Below, piece by piece: positions 7,281-16,507 of a DNA stretch of 64,000 bases. Position 1 is the stretch's first letter. Each line of letters opens with the position of its first letter. The notes under the pieces are model-generated. The model did not search any database, was not told the origin of the DNA, and saw only the letters and a program-made list of their open reading frames with translations. Source of the DNA: an uncultured Oscillospiraceae bacterium (GTDB taxonomy: Bacteria > Bacillota > Clostridia > Oscillospirales > Ruminococcaceae); contig CAJUHS010000002.1 of assembly GCA_910586535.1 (NCBI GenBank), forward strand, positions 1 through 64,000, given 5' to 3'. A program made the translations under genes and the position numbers.

Positions 7281-7793
7281 CTAAAGCTCTGCTTCTATAA
7301 CTTTTTTTTCTGCAAGGCTTTTCTTTACGTTAATTATCCGCTGATTTGAGCTTCCTTTAAATTTTAGCAGAATGTCCCGCTTGCTTAATATGAACGGACC
7401 GTCCACAAGATAGTCTGTTATTGAAAGCAGTTCGCCGTAATAATTCTCTGTATCGGCGTGTTCTGTAAGGTATTCATACGTATATCCCGTATAGGTAACA
7501 ATGTTCATACCTGCTTTTTTTATTTCAAGTCCCAGTTCATAAAGTTGTTTTGCCTGACAGAACGGCTCTCCGCCGCTGAACGTTACTCCGTCAAGCAGCG
7601 GATTGCTCTTTGCCTTTTCAAGCAGACTTTCAATGGTAGCGTCCTCTCCCCCGTTAAAGTCATGAGTCTGGGGATTGTGACATCCCTCGCAGTGATGAGG
7701 ACAGCCCTGGGTAAATATAGTCAGTCTTATTCCGGGACCGTCTACGATGGAGTCGTTGATAAGTCCCGAAATTCTTACCGTATCCGACAGCAT
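7281..7793 (-). CDS. nrdG: Anaerobic ribonucleotide reductase activating enzyme
   Basis: NrdG is a radical SAM enzyme that installs the glycyl radical on NrdD. The iron-sulfur motif CPHHCEGC is at about residues 30-37, and the SAM-binding TFSGGEPF follows near residue 90. The length, 170 residues, is typical. It starts ten bases after the nrdD stop and is co-transcribed with it from the NrdR-controlled promoter. Confidence 0.95.
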   Translation of the reverse strand: MLSDTVRISGLINDSIVDGPGIRLTIFTQGCPHHCEGCHNPQTHDFNGGEDATIESLLEKAKSNPLLDGVTFSGGEPFCQAKQLYELGLEIKKAGMNIVTYTGYTYEYLTEHADTENYYGELLSITDYLVDGPFILSKRDILLKFKGSSNQRIINVKKSLAEKKVIEAEL

Positions 7794-7803
7794 AGCTCAC
7801 CTC

Positions 7804-10125
7804 TCAGACGTTGTGTTTAACGCGGTCGCGAACCTCTGCAAGTTTTGCGTCATTGAACCTGTCAAGAGTACCTACAAGGTAGCCCGTTATTCTTCTTATT
7901 CGCTCAAATCCGAGTCCGTCGTCTCCTTCATGCCGGTGACATTTGGGACATTCATCACCTATAATTCCTGTATAACCGCATACAGGGTCTCTGTCAACAG
8001 GGTGGTTTATTGAGCCATAGCCTATGCCGGATTCCTTCATGCAGCGTACAATTTTTTCAAATGCTGAAAGATTGTTCATCGGGTCGCCGTCAAGCTCCAC
8101 ATAACTGATGTGTCCCGCATTGGTAAGCTCATGATACGGAGCCTCTATCTTGATCTTGTCGAATGCGCCTATCGGATAGTAAACGGGCACGTGGAAAGAA
8201 TTGGTATAGTAATCTTTGTCGGTAACTCCCTCGATCTCGCCGAAAAGCTTTTTATCCATGCGTACAAATCTTCCGGAAAGTCCCTCAGCAGGAGTTGCAA
8301 GAAGAGTATAGTTCATTCCGGAACGTTTTGTTTCCTCGTCCATGCGTGCGCGCATACGTGAAACTATCTCGTAACCAAGCTTGCGTGCTTCCTCATCTTC
8401 ACCGTGGTGCTTGCCGATAAGAGCCTTTAGGCACTCTGCAAGACCAATGAATCCCATGGAAAGAGTACCGTGTTTCAGCACTTCTCCCACCGTATCATTT
8501 GGCTTAAGCTTATCAGAATCAATCCAGATTTTTTGTCCCATAAGAAAAGGATAGTTCCTTACGCATTTCTGAGCCTGGATCTTGTAACGAGCCATAAGCT
8601 GCTCGCATACCAGATCCATAATCTCTTCAAGGCTGTCAAAGAAAGTTCCCACATTGTGATTGGCATTTATAGCCAGACGTGGAAGATTTACGGAAGTAAA
8701 GCTGAGGTTTCCTCTGCCTGTAACGATTTCCCGTGTTGGATCGTAAGCGTTTCCGATAACTCTTGTGCGGCAACCCATGTAAGCAACCTCGGTATTATAG
8801 TCGCCGGGCTTGTAATACTTAAGATTATAGGGAGCGTCGATAAATGAGAAGTTTGGGAACAGTCTCTTTGCCGAAACGCGGCAGGCAAGCTTAAACATAT
8901 CATAGTTAGGGTCTTCGGGATTGTAGTTAATACCTTCTTTTATCTTGAAAATGTGTATCGGGAAAATAGGCGTCTCACCGTTTCCGAGACCCGCTTCGTG
9001 AGCGAGGAGCACGTTCTTGATGACCATTCTTCCTTCAGTAGAGGTATCAAGACCATAGTTTATTGAGCTAAACGGAACCTGAGCGCCTGCACGGCTGTTC
9101 ATGGTATTAAGGTTGTGGATAAGAGCCTCCATAGCCTGATAAGTAGCGCGGTCTGTTTCTTTCAAAGTGTTTTTAGCGGTAAAGTCCTGGATTCTCTTTG
9201 CAGTATCCGCGTCAACATATCCGCAAAGTTTTTCAAATTCAAGCTCCTTATAGCCGTTATTATTGTCGATGATCGGATAAATTCCCTTTTCGTTTAGTAT
9301 TTCACTATATATTTTGTCGCTTATTTTCTGACCGCCGTCAATCTTTGCAATCATTTCGAGACAGCGTGCTATATTGTATACGTACTTTCTGCGGTACGTC
9401 TTTTTAACGCCGTCAGCCATAGCATACTCAAAATTCGGAACGCTTTGTCCGCCGTGCTGATCGTTCTGGTCTGACTGAATAGCAATGCACGCCAAAGCGG
9501 CGTAGCTGGAAATATCGTTTGGTTCGCGGAGAAAACCGTGTCCCGTGGAAAAACCGTTGGTAAACAGCTTGATAAGGTCGATCTGGCAGCAGGTAGTTGT
9601 AAGGGTCAGGTAGTCCAGATCGTGAATATGAATATCGCCCTGATTATGAGCCTTGGCATGGCGGGGATCAAGAACATACATCTCATAGAACTGCTTTGCT
9701 CCCTCAGAACCATACTTGAGCATCGTACCCATAGCCGTATCAGCGTTGATATTGGCGTTTTCGCGCTTTATATCACTGTCTTTTGCGGATTTAAAGGTCA
9801 GATCCTCATATATCTTCATAAGCTTGGTATTCATTTCGCGTGCGCGTGTTCTGTCTGAACGGTACAGAATATAGGATTTTGCGGTTTTTGCGTGCCCCTC
9901 TTCCATAAGTACCTTTTCTACAAGATCCTGTATCTGTTCGACCGTAGGGATATATTTTGATCCGTACTTAGAGTCGATCATGTCGCAGACCTTGTCCGCA
10001 AGCTCCAAAGATGTGTTGTAATCGCTTCCTCCGACAGACTGAGCAGCTTTATAAATAGCCTGAGCAATTTTTTCAATGTTGAAAGTAGTTGTCCGTCCGT
10101 CTCTTTTCCTGATTTGTGTAATCAT
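7804..10125 (-). CDS. nrdD: Anaerobic (class III) ribonucleoside-triphosphate reductase
   Basis: NrdD reduces ribonucleotides to deoxyribonucleotides in the absence of oxygen, using a glycyl radical. An N-terminal ATP-cone (ITQIRKRDGRTTTFNIEKIA) gives allosteric control. The C-terminus has a four-cysteine zinc site (PVCGYTG, then DECPKCH) and the radical-bearing glycine in RRITGYLVG near residue 748. ATG at 10125 follows GGAGGTAC. The length of 773 residues is slightly longer than many family members but normal for Clostridia. It forms an operon with nrdG. Confidence 0.96.
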   Translation of the reverse strand: MITQIRKRDGRTTTFNIEKIAQAIYKAAQSVGGSDYNTSLELADKVCDMIDSKYGSKYIPTVEQIQDLVEKVLMEEGHAKTAKSYILYRSDRTRAREMNTKLMKIYEDLTFKSAKDSDIKRENANINADTAMGTMLKYGSEGAKQFYEMYVLDPRHAKAHNQGDIHIHDLDYLTLTTTCCQIDLIKLFTNGFSTGHGFLREPNDISSYAALACIAIQSDQNDQHGGQSVPNFEYAMADGVKKTYRRKYVYNIARCLEMIAKIDGGQKISDKIYSEILNEKGIYPIIDNNNGYKELEFEKLCGYVDADTAKRIQDFTAKNTLKETDRATYQAMEALIHNLNTMNSRAGAQVPFSSINYGLDTSTEGRMVIKNVLLAHEAGLGNGETPIFPIHIFKIKEGINYNPEDPNYDMFKLACRVSAKRLFPNFSFIDAPYNLKYYKPGDYNTEVAYMGCRTRVIGNAYDPTREIVTGRGNLSFTSVNLPRLAINANHNVGTFFDSLEEIMDLVCEQLMARYKIQAQKCVRNYPFLMGQKIWIDSDKLKPNDTVGEVLKHGTLSMGFIGLAECLKALIGKHHGEDEEARKLGYEIVSRMRARMDEETKRSGMNYTLLATPAEGLSGRFVRMDKKLFGEIEGVTDKDYYTNSFHVPVYYPIGAFDKIKIEAPYHELTNAGHISYVELDGDPMNNLSAFEKIVRCMKESGIGYGSINHPVDRDPVCGYTGIIGDECPKCHRHEGDDGLGFERIRRITGYLVGTLDRFNDAKLAEVRDRVKHNV

Positions 10126-10171
10126 TGTAATTGTACCTCCATATACGATTTACGCACACGTTAAATCTATG

Positions 10172-10187
10172 CCACAATATATTGTGT
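10172..10187. promoter_or_regulatory. NrdR box 1
   Basis: The palindrome CCACAATATATTGTGT matches the known NrdR consensus (ACACwATATmTwGTG) closely. It lies downstream of the -10 box of the nrdD promoter. Confidence 0.8.
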
Positions 10188-10203
10188 TTTGAACGTCATT
10201 GAA

Positions 10204-10219
10204 TACAAGTATATAGTAT
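10204..10219. promoter_or_regulatory. NrdR box 2
   Basis: TACAAGTATATAGTAT is a second, weaker NrdR-like box. Its centre is about 32 bases (three helical turns) from box 1, the usual spacing of paired NrdR boxes, and it covers the -10 element. Confidence 0.7.
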
Positions 10220-10236
10220 TTAACTGCTTTTGTCAA
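10208..10236 (-). promoter_or_regulatory. nrdDG promoter
   Basis: On the minus strand TTGACA (10231-10236) and TATACT (10208-10213) are 17 bases apart. The -10 box is inside NrdR box 2, so NrdR binding should block transcription. Confidence 0.8.
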
Positions 10237-10309
10237 TATCTATTTATAAACATTGCCGTAAAAAAAGAGGTATTTATTTTGTGCATATTTAACCGTAAGC
10301 TCTAAAGCT

Positions 10310-13000
10310 TTACATCAATATTACCGATGAACATATTCCGGCGCCATCTTTGTGTATGCTTTGAACAAGTACCGTTATTTCAGATACCCCAGCTTTAACC
10401 GGAATGTCTCTTGACACAGCCCACTCATTAAAAAATTCTTCTGCAAGCTCATGGTTTACATATACCTCGCACTTTCCCCAAATGCTGTGGAAATGCAATG
10501 TCGGAGCTTTTCCGTTAATCTCTTCCGGAATATCCGCTTTGGTACGGTACATGACAAACTTACCATCTTTATTGTAAAGCTCGGCGGCAGCTCCGCTTTC
10601 AGGATCAAATGGCTGCCAGCTGTTCATGTCGCTGTCTGAGGTAACAGCATTCGGATCAGGGCGGAAATCTGTAACGGGACTTATCCGCCAGCCTGACAAG
10701 TATATTTCCTTTACGGATGGTAAAAATTCGGTTTCAGGTCTTGCCGTAACAGGTATTGTAACTCTTGCCTGCTTCAATCCGTCAGTTTTGGCTTTTACAA
10801 GAACATTCTCCGCTTGCCCGTCTGCTGAAACTATAACCATAGCTTTTCCTGCAAAAAGGCTTCTCACCTTGCCGTCAAAGGCTTCATGGCAGTTGGGATC
10901 GCCGTTTCCAGTGCCGAGAATTTTTCCTCCGCTTACTGAAAATTTTATCTTATTGTCAGCATTCGGGACTACAGTACCATTTTCGTCCACAAGATATGCC
11001 ATAACGGGAATTTCTTCAGTTTCTATATCAAACGCCTCAAAGCATGGTGCAAGAACTATCCTTGCTTGCTGTAAAGATGTTTTATTTACACAAGTGGCAG
11101 CCTCTGAACTGCCGTTATATCCTACAAGTTTCAGTTCACCCGCTTCAAACGGTACTTCCCATACATGCTGTTCATATTTATTAATAGAATATTTGCCGCA
11201 GGATTTCCCATTAATAAACAGTTCTGCCTCCTCGCAGTTTGTACAGCTCATTACCTTTATAGCTTCGCCGTCTGAAAAATTCCAATGATCCGGAACAATT
11301 GCCGCAAACGGTTCGAAACTGAATATCGCTTTTGAGATATAGTACCCGCCTTTTTCAAATCCGCAGGTATCCATAAGTCCGAAAAAGCTTGAAACGCTGG
11401 GGTAAATATGTGGGGAAGGTTCTCCAAGATAGTCAAAACCCGTCCACATGAATCCGCCCATAATAAAACTTCGGGAATTGATCTCACGCCACGTTTCGCG
11501 AACGGTATTCCCCCAGTCAGCAGCGTCTTCATCGTAGCATGAAAACGTGTGCTTGTTATGATCTGTGACAGTACAGCCCCTTGTTTGGAACGCTGAGGTA
11601 GTTTCCGAACCCACAATAGGCATTGACGGATACTTTTTATGAATATCATCATAACTATAGGGTTGATAGTTTACGCCGACCGCATCGAGAGCATTTCCAA
11701 CTCCGCAGTCTTCGAGGATTCCGCCGTTCATAGCGCCCGTAACAAGACGTGATGGATCAAGTCTCCTTATCTCATCCAGCATATGCAGAGCCATGTTTCT
11801 TCCCTGCTCTGTTCCTTGAAGCGGTTCTTCATTAAATATGGAATAAAACACCACTGATGGGTGATTCCTGTCACGCTTCACCATTGTTCTAAGTTGTTCA
11901 AGACAATCCTCAGAGGTCTCAAAATTGCGGTTTTCGTCCATAAGTAGCATACCCATTTCATCGCACGCCTTGACAAGTCCGTTGGGAGCCATTCCGTGTG
12001 CGCTTCGGTAAGCATTGCAGCCCATTGATTTCAACCTCGCGATCTTGTATCTCCATATACTGTCGGATACGGCAGTACCCACTCCTGCAAAGTCCTGATG
12101 ATTGCAGGTTCCGTAAAGCTTAACAGCTTTACCGTTAAGAAAAAAACCTCTCTCTGAGTCAATTGCTACAGTTCGGAATCCTATCACTGATGTAAAGTTA
12201 TCAGACATTACACCATCAATATACAGTTCGGAGGTCAGATGATAAAGATATGGCTTCTCTAAATCCCACAAAATGGGATTTTCTATAACAGCAGACGCTT
12301 CACTGAACTCCGCAACAGTATTATTATCCGCATCTCGAATGATTTTTTTGACGGAAACCGACTTCCCGCCAGCTCCTTTACCTGTGATAGAACCGCTGAC
12401 TGTGACTTTCCATTTTGAATCGTCAAGCTTTTCAAAGGAAACATAAGGTTCTTCTGCAAAATGAATCTCAGGAACAATATTCAGCCACACAGAACGGTAC
12501 AGTCCCGCACCCTCGTACCACCAGCCTTCAAACTCTGTGCCGTTTATGTACACGGCCAGAACATTAGGCTTTCCACCGAATATCACACGGTCGGTAACGT
12601 CTATGGAAAAACCTGTGTAACCAGAAAAATTACGCTTCGCTACTGAACCGTTAAAGTAAACCGTCGCCTCGGTAGCAGCGCCTTCAAATTCAATTATAAT
12701 ACGGTCTCCGCGGTACTGCTCGTCAACTGCAAAGCATTTTCTGTACCATGCGTTGGATTTTGGCTTGTAGCCCCAATCGGCGGCTCCGTCGAGATCGGTG
12801 TTTCCCTGTATCATATAGTCGTGCGGAAGATCGACAAGCTCCCATTTTCGCGCATCGAACATACTATTTGGAGGACCCTGCTTCGCTCCGGCCTTTGCCG
12901 AATTATAGATGTCACTGTGTGAAACATACTTTTTGGTAGGCAGGTCACCGCGGTAAAACGACCAGTCCTTATTAAGCGAAAACCTTACTCTTTTTTCCAT
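10310..13000 (-). CDS. Glycoside hydrolase family 2 beta-galactosidase
   Basis: The 896-residue protein has the GH2 layout: an N-terminal jelly-roll sugar-binding domain (LPHDYMIQG, NAWYRKCF), an immunoglobulin-like domain, a TIM barrel, and C-terminal beta domains. The acid/base Glu is in SIFNEEPL near residue 390 and the nucleophile Glu in IVGSETTS near 465. No signal peptide is present, so it acts in the cytoplasm on imported oligosaccharides. Beta-galactosidase is the most likely activity; beta-glucuronidase or beta-mannosidase cannot be excluded. ATG at 13000 has GAAAGGAT upstream. It is monocistronic here, without a neighbouring transporter or regulator. Confidence 0.85.
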   Translation of the reverse strand: MEKRVRFSLNKDWSFYRGDLPTKKYVSHSDIYNSAKAGAKQGPPNSMFDARKWELVDLPHDYMIQGNTDLDGAADWGYKPKSNAWYRKCFAVDEQYRGDRIIIEFEGAATEATVYFNGSVAKRNFSGYTGFSIDVTDRVIFGGKPNVLAVYINGTEFEGWWYEGAGLYRSVWLNIVPEIHFAEEPYVSFEKLDDSKWKVTVSGSITGKGAGGKSVSVKKIIRDADNNTVAEFSEASAVIENPILWDLEKPYLYHLTSELYIDGVMSDNFTSVIGFRTVAIDSERGFFLNGKAVKLYGTCNHQDFAGVGTAVSDSIWRYKIARLKSMGCNAYRSAHGMAPNGLVKACDEMGMLLMDENRNFETSEDCLEQLRTMVKRDRNHPSVVFYSIFNEEPLQGTEQGRNMALHMLDEIRRLDPSRLVTGAMNGGILEDCGVGNALDAVGVNYQPYSYDDIHKKYPSMPIVGSETTSAFQTRGCTVTDHNKHTFSCYDEDAADWGNTVRETWREINSRSFIMGGFMWTGFDYLGEPSPHIYPSVSSFFGLMDTCGFEKGGYYISKAIFSFEPFAAIVPDHWNFSDGEAIKVMSCTNCEEAELFINGKSCGKYSINKYEQHVWEVPFEAGELKLVGYNGSSEAATCVNKTSLQQARIVLAPCFEAFDIETEEIPVMAYLVDENGTVVPNADNKIKFSVSGGKILGTGNGDPNCHEAFDGKVRSLFAGKAMVIVSADGQAENVLVKAKTDGLKQARVTIPVTARPETEFLPSVKEIYLSGWRISPVTDFRPDPNAVTSDSDMNSWQPFDPESGAAAELYNKDGKFVMYRTKADIPEEINGKAPTLHFHSIWGKCEVYVNHELAEEFFNEWAVSRDIPVKAGVSEITVLVQSIHKDGAGICSSVILM

Positions 13001-13098
13001 AGATAAAATCCTTTCAATACTATTATTATTTTATATGTTATGAGGTACAAAATTTGCTCTGACCGTCAAACGTACTTTTTCGTGCGGCAACCATCTTT

Positions 13099-13137
13099 AT
13101 TTTATCATTTGACATTTATTTTTCAATGATATATCAT
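13099..13137. promoter_or_regulatory. Overlapping divergent promoters
   Basis: On the minus strand TTGAAA (13121-13126) and TAAAAT (13099-13104), spaced 16, point at the beta-galactosidase. On the plus strand TTGACA (13109-13114) and TATCAT (13132-13137), spaced 17, point at the small frame at 13203. A perfect ATGATATATCAT palindrome lies across them and could be an operator. Confidence 0.5.
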
Positions 13138-13202
13138 ATTTTTATACTAACAAATCCTATTGTTTCAGGGGATAGTACAACCTAAAATATGGAGGACTTA
13201 GT

Positions 13203-13382
13203 ATGAGATTATTGGTTATACAACATAGAGAAAGCAAAACATACAGGTATCCGTTTCCGTTCAAGTTAATCAGTTTTCATATCGCTTTTTTCATAATAAT
13301 ACGAACAAGACGTACAATTGCAGATACAGCAAAAACGCCCATGGCTATCGAGCCTGCAATACCGAAAGCCGTTGCAAACTGA
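13203..13382 (+). CDS. Possible 59-residue protein overlapping a convergent gene
   Basis: An ATG at 13203 has an excellent GGAGG seven bases upstream and a plausible promoter at 13109-13137. The frame begins MRLLVIQHRESKTYRYPFPF and ends at 13382, its second half running antisense over the end of the exporter gene at 13277. The first 25 residues look protein-like, the rest less so. It may be the surviving start of a gene cut off by a past rearrangement. Confidence 0.3.
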   Translation: MRLLVIQHRESKTYRYPFPFKLISFHIAFFIIIRTRRTIADTAKTPMAIEPAIPKAVAN

Positions 13383-13735
13383 CGCGCGAACATATCTACT
13401 TCTCCACTTATAAGGGTTATCATGGTGTTGTAGAAATATCCTCCTGGAACAAGGGGAATAATTCCCACTACCAGATACATATTTACCGGAACGTGCAGAC
13501 GTCTTGCCATTATCTCAGAGTACGCCGATACAGCCGCCGCTGAGAAAAAATAGCAAAGCATCTCCTTTGTCCCGCTAAGCTCATAGGACAGAAAAATAAG
13601 CTGGGTAACGGTTCCTCCTATACCTGCGGTTATCATGTGACGAAGCTTTATGTTGAACTGTACGCCGAACGCTATCGAAGCCGCAAGACTGTACAGACAC
13701 GGGAGAATTATCTGTTCCATAACCGATATTTCCAT
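13277..13735 (-). CDS. ThrE-type threonine/serine exporter, small subunit (DUF3815/YjjB-like)
   Basis: This is the shorter half of a split ThrE-type amino acid or dicarboxylate exporter. Its 152 residues form four to five membrane helices with the family phrase VGIIPLVPGGYFYNTM. ATG at 13735 has GGAGGGAAC upstream. The larger half ends 14 bases before it, and the two are expected to form one transporter. Known relatives export threonine and serine (ThrE) or succinate (YjjPB); the substrate here is not determinable. Confidence 0.85.
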   Translation of the reverse strand: MEISVMEQIILPCLYSLAASIAFGVQFNIKLRHMITAGIGGTVTQLIFLSYELSGTKEMLCYFFSAAAVSAYSEIMARRLHVPVNMYLVVGIIPLVPGGYFYNTMITLISGEVDMFARQFATAFGIAGSIAMGVFAVSAIVRLVRIIMKKAI

Positions 13736-13749
13736 AGTTGTTCCCTCCT

Positions 13750-14517
13750 TTAAAGCATTGTAAACAGCGCGATAGCCGAAGCCGCGCCGACTGCCATTCC
13801 CACAGCTACGAGTATAGCTTCGATCATTGTATAAAGCCCCGCAAGGAAATCCCCTGCAATAAAGTCGCGCATACAGTTTGTAAGTGTAATTCCGGGAACA
13901 AGGTTCATAGATGAACCTATAATAACCTTGTCAAAGCCGTCGGTAAGTCCTATTCTTGATATAATTACCGCACAGGAGGCTATTACCATAGAACAGATAA
14001 CGCTCTGAAAAAAAACGCTTGGTTTTATTTTGTTAACAAATTTTGAAATAAAGAATATCAATATTGAAAGAACTCCTGCGACAATTGCGTCCGGAAACTC
14101 ACCTCCGAAAAAAAGCGCAAAAACAGCTCCCACCACACCGAAGCTTATAAACTGTACAGGAATACCGTAAACGCTACGTTTGGATATCTCGTCAAGATGA
14201 CGCTCAATAATTTCGGGTTCGGGTTTTATCGTACAGATATAACGTGAAAGATTGTTCAGCTTGTCAACACGGTCAAGATTTGTGCTGCGGTTTACAATTC
14301 TTTTAGTCTGACTTATCGGGAGTCTATCCCCATCGTTCAGAGTAACAATGAGCAGCGTTGGAATGGCAAATATCTCCATGTGCTTTTCTTCTGTTCCAAA
14401 GCCGTAAGCAAAAGCAATTCTGTTAAGGCTGTCCTCTACCCTGTATATCTCAGCGCCGTATTCTATAAGCATACTTCCGATACGGGAGGTTATTTTTAAA
14501 AGCTCTTTGTTTGTCAT
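13750..14517 (-). CDS. ThrE-type threonine/serine exporter, large subunit (DUF1212/YjjP-like)
   Basis: The 255-residue product has a cytoplasmic N-terminal domain (IGSMLIEYGAEIYRVEDSL, the DUF1212 signature) and about five C-terminal membrane helices with SMNLVPGITLTNCMRDFI. It is the partner of the gene at 13277-13735. It lies 12 bases after the short-chain dehydrogenase, so all three are probably one transcript from the promoter at 15297-15325. Confidence 0.87.
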   Translation of the reverse strand: MTNKELLKITSRIGSMLIEYGAEIYRVEDSLNRIAFAYGFGTEEKHMEIFAIPTLLIVTLNDGDRLPISQTKRIVNRSTNLDRVDKLNNLSRYICTIKPEPEIIERHLDEISKRSVYGIPVQFISFGVVGAVFALFFGGEFPDAIVAGVLSILIFFISKFVNKIKPSVFFQSVICSMVIASCAVIISRIGLTDGFDKVIIGSSMNLVPGITLTNCMRDFIAGDFLAGLYTMIEAILVAVGMAVGAASAIALFTML

Positions 14518-14529
14518 CTAAAAAACCTC

Positions 14530-15264
14530 CTACAGAATAAATCCGCCGTCAACGGAAAGCGTCTGACCTGTTATAAAGCTTGCCTTATCGGAGGCAAGAA
14601 AAAGAATAGCCTCCGCTACGTCTTCAGATGTACCTATTCGATTCAGCGGCGTATTTTCTTTAAGCTCTTCCAGTATTTCCCCGGAAATCGCCGCGTTCAT
14701 GTCTGTTCCGATAACTCCAGGAGCAACGCAGTTTACAGTTATTCCCGATAGTCCTACTTCCTTTGCTAAGGCTTTTGTAAATCCTATAAGCGCGGCTTTT
14801 GAAGCAGAATAATGTACTTCGCATGAAGCCCCGGATATTCCCCACATTGAGGAAACGTTGATTATCCTGCCGTATTTTTCATGTATCATTGACGGCAACA
14901 CAGCCTGAGTACAGTTGTATGCCCCCTTTACGTTTACTGCAAACATTCTGTCCCACTTTTCTTCTGTTATATCCGAAAAAAGGATTTGCTCTGCTATCCC
15001 TGCATTATTTACCAGAGCGGAAATTTTGCCAAGCTCTTGTTCGGCTTTTCTAAACATTTCTTCAACTTCCGTTTTATCTGAAACATCTGCCTGGTATGCC
15101 GCAGTCATTACTCCATAACTATTTAATTCATCAGCAAGAGCGGCGGCTTTTTCTTTTGACTTACAGTAATTTACAGCTACATTATAGCCGTTTCGTGCAA
15201 AAGCAACCGCTGACGCTCTGCCTATACCTCTTGAAGCGCCTGTTATAAGTACGGTTTGGTTCAT
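14530..15264 (-). CDS. Short-chain dehydrogenase, FabG-like
   Basis: This is an NAD(P)-dependent oxidoreductase of the classical SDR family. The cofactor loop TGASRGIGRA is at residues 7-16, NNAG follows near 85, and the catalytic Ser, Tyr and Lys lie in NVSSMWG and HYSASKAAL. The C-terminus (ITGQTLSVDGG) is typical of 3-oxoacyl-ACP reductases, but no other fatty-acid genes are adjacent, so the substrate is open. The start MNQTVLITG at 15264 is chosen for the GGGAG eight bases before it. Three more upstream codons are possible if 15279 is used. Confidence 0.82.
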   Translation of the reverse strand: MNQTVLITGASRGIGRASAVAFARNGYNVAVNYCKSKEKAAALADELNSYGVMTAAYQADVSDKTEVEEMFRKAEQELGKISALVNNAGIAEQILFSDITEEKWDRMFAVNVKGAYNCTQAVLPSMIHEKYGRIINVSSMWGISGASCEVHYSASKAALIGFTKALAKEVGLSGITVNCVAPGVIGTDMNAAISGEILEELKENTPLNRIGTSEDVAEAILFLASDKASFITGQTLSVDGGFIL

Positions 15265-15296
15265 GACCGCCACTCCCATTATTTTAGTATATAAAT

Positions 15297-15325
15297 ATTA
15301 TACCAATATCCGTTATTAATTTCAA
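15297..15325 (-). promoter_or_regulatory. Promoter for the dehydrogenase-exporter operon
   Basis: On the minus strand TTGAAA (15320-15325) and TATAAT (15297-15302) are 17 bases apart. Confidence 0.7.
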
Positions 15326-15328
15326 CAA

Positions 15329-15357
15329 TTTACAGATAATTATTTTTATGGTATAAT
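15329..15357 (+). promoter_or_regulatory. Promoter for the PflX-like gene
   Basis: TTTACA (15329-15334) and TATAAT (15352-15357) are 17 bases apart. It is back to back with the divergent promoter at 15297-15325, only three bases away, so the two may compete for polymerase. Confidence 0.7.
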
Positions 15358-15379
15358 ACTTATTGAGGAAGTGAGCTTT

Positions 15380-16264
15380 ATGGATATGCACAACTGTAGT
15401 TTATGCCCAAGAGAATGCGGCGCTGACAGATATACAGGTACGGGCTTCTGCGGATGCGGAGTGGACATCCGCGCGGCAAAAGCGTACCTTCATATGTGGG
15501 AGGAGCCCTGCATATCAGGCGCCCGAGGCTCGGGAACGGTTTTCTTTTCCGGCTGTAATCTGAAATGCTGTTTTTGCCAGAATTATAAAATATCCCATGA
15601 AAATCGTGGTAAGGAAATTACTGAAATTCGTCTTGCCGAAATTTTCCTTGAGCTTCAGCAGCAGGGAGCTCATAATATCAACCTTGTAAGTCCTACTCCC
15701 TACGTTCCGCAGATAATAGCGGCTCTTGATATGTGCCGCGGAAAACTGAATATTCCCATTGTCTACAATACCGGAGGCTACGAAAAAGTTGAAACAATTA
15801 AGTTTCTTGATGGATATATTGACGTTTATCTTCCTGATTTCAAGTATTTTGACAACTCTTTGGGAAAAAAATATTCGGGTGCGGACAATTATTTTGAAAC
15901 TGTAACCGCCGCGCTGAAAGAAATGTACCGCCAAACCGGACCATGCTGTATTGAGGACGGTACGATACGCCGAGGAATAATAATTCGCCACCTTGCCCTG
16001 CCGTCTCACAGAGATAACTCTGTACGGATACTTGAATGGATAGCGGAAAATCTTCCTCAGTATGGTATATTAGTAAGTCTTATGAGTCAATACACTCCGT
16101 TTTATAAAAGTGCTGAGCATAAGGAAATATCCCGTAGGATATCTACATTTGAATATAATTATATTCTGGATAAAGCAGTATCTCTTGGACTAAACGGCTT
16201 TATGCAGGAACGCTCATCCGCAAAAGAAGAATACACTCCGGATTTCGATTTAAGCGGTATATAA
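15380..16264 (+). CDS. Radical SAM protein, PflX/PflA-related
   Basis: The protein resembles COG1313 (PflX), an uncharacterised relative of glycyl-radical enzyme activases. An N-terminal cysteine set (SLCPRECGADR, then GFCGCG) precedes the radical SAM motif CNLKCCFC near residue 60. The rest is a TIM-barrel-like SAM domain ending in ISTFEYNYILDKA. ATG at 15380 is chosen because GAGGAAG lies upstream; GTG at 15371 overlaps that site. No glycyl-radical partner is adjacent, so the target is unknown. Confidence 0.8.
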   Translation: MDMHNCSLCPRECGADRYTGTGFCGCGVDIRAAKAYLHMWEEPCISGARGSGTVFFSGCNLKCCFCQNYKISHENRGKEITEIRLAEIFLELQQQGAHNINLVSPTPYVPQIIAALDMCRGKLNIPIVYNTGGYEKVETIKFLDGYIDVYLPDFKYFDNSLGKKYSGADNYFETVTAALKEMYRQTGPCCIEDGTIRRGIIIRHLALPSHRDNSVRILEWIAENLPQYGILVSLMSQYTPFYKSAEHKEISRRISTFEYNYILDKAVSLGLNGFMQERSSAKEEYTPDFDLSGI

Positions 16265-16300
16265 ATATGTATGGGTACGGCTTTGAGCCATACCCTCAAG

Positions 16301-16492
16301 TTATGAAAGCCTGATATTGTCAACTTCTTCTCTGGCAAGCTCTGCATTGTCCTCAAGAACGTTTACAACGCTGCCATCGGCAAGAGTCTTATTGCAGGTG
16401 ATTATGCTGGTGTAGTACTTCCCGTTGATCTGCTGAGGATTTTTAGGATCTACTCTTGCATGATTTCCATGCTTTATAAGATTTTTTTTCAT
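16301..16492 (-). CDS. Small unknown protein (63 aa)
   Basis: The ATG at 16492 is preceded by AGGAGGAAC at a good distance, and the gene lies 15 bases after the 16508-16936 gene in the same direction, so they form a two-gene unit. The product is polar and soluble (MKKNLIKHGNHARVDPKNPQ at its start) with an acidic C-terminal half. I recognise no family. Confidence 0.6.
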   Translation of the reverse strand: MKKNLIKHGNHARVDPKNPQQINGKYYTSIITCNKTLADGSVVNVLEDNAELAREEVDNIRLS

Positions 16493-16507
16493 AGATGTTC
16501 CTCCTGT

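Noticed and set aside
10626..11288. Long plus-strand open frame (220 codons) inside the beta-galactosidase
   Set aside because: It is antisense to a clear GH2 gene, and no start signal or recognisable protein supports it.
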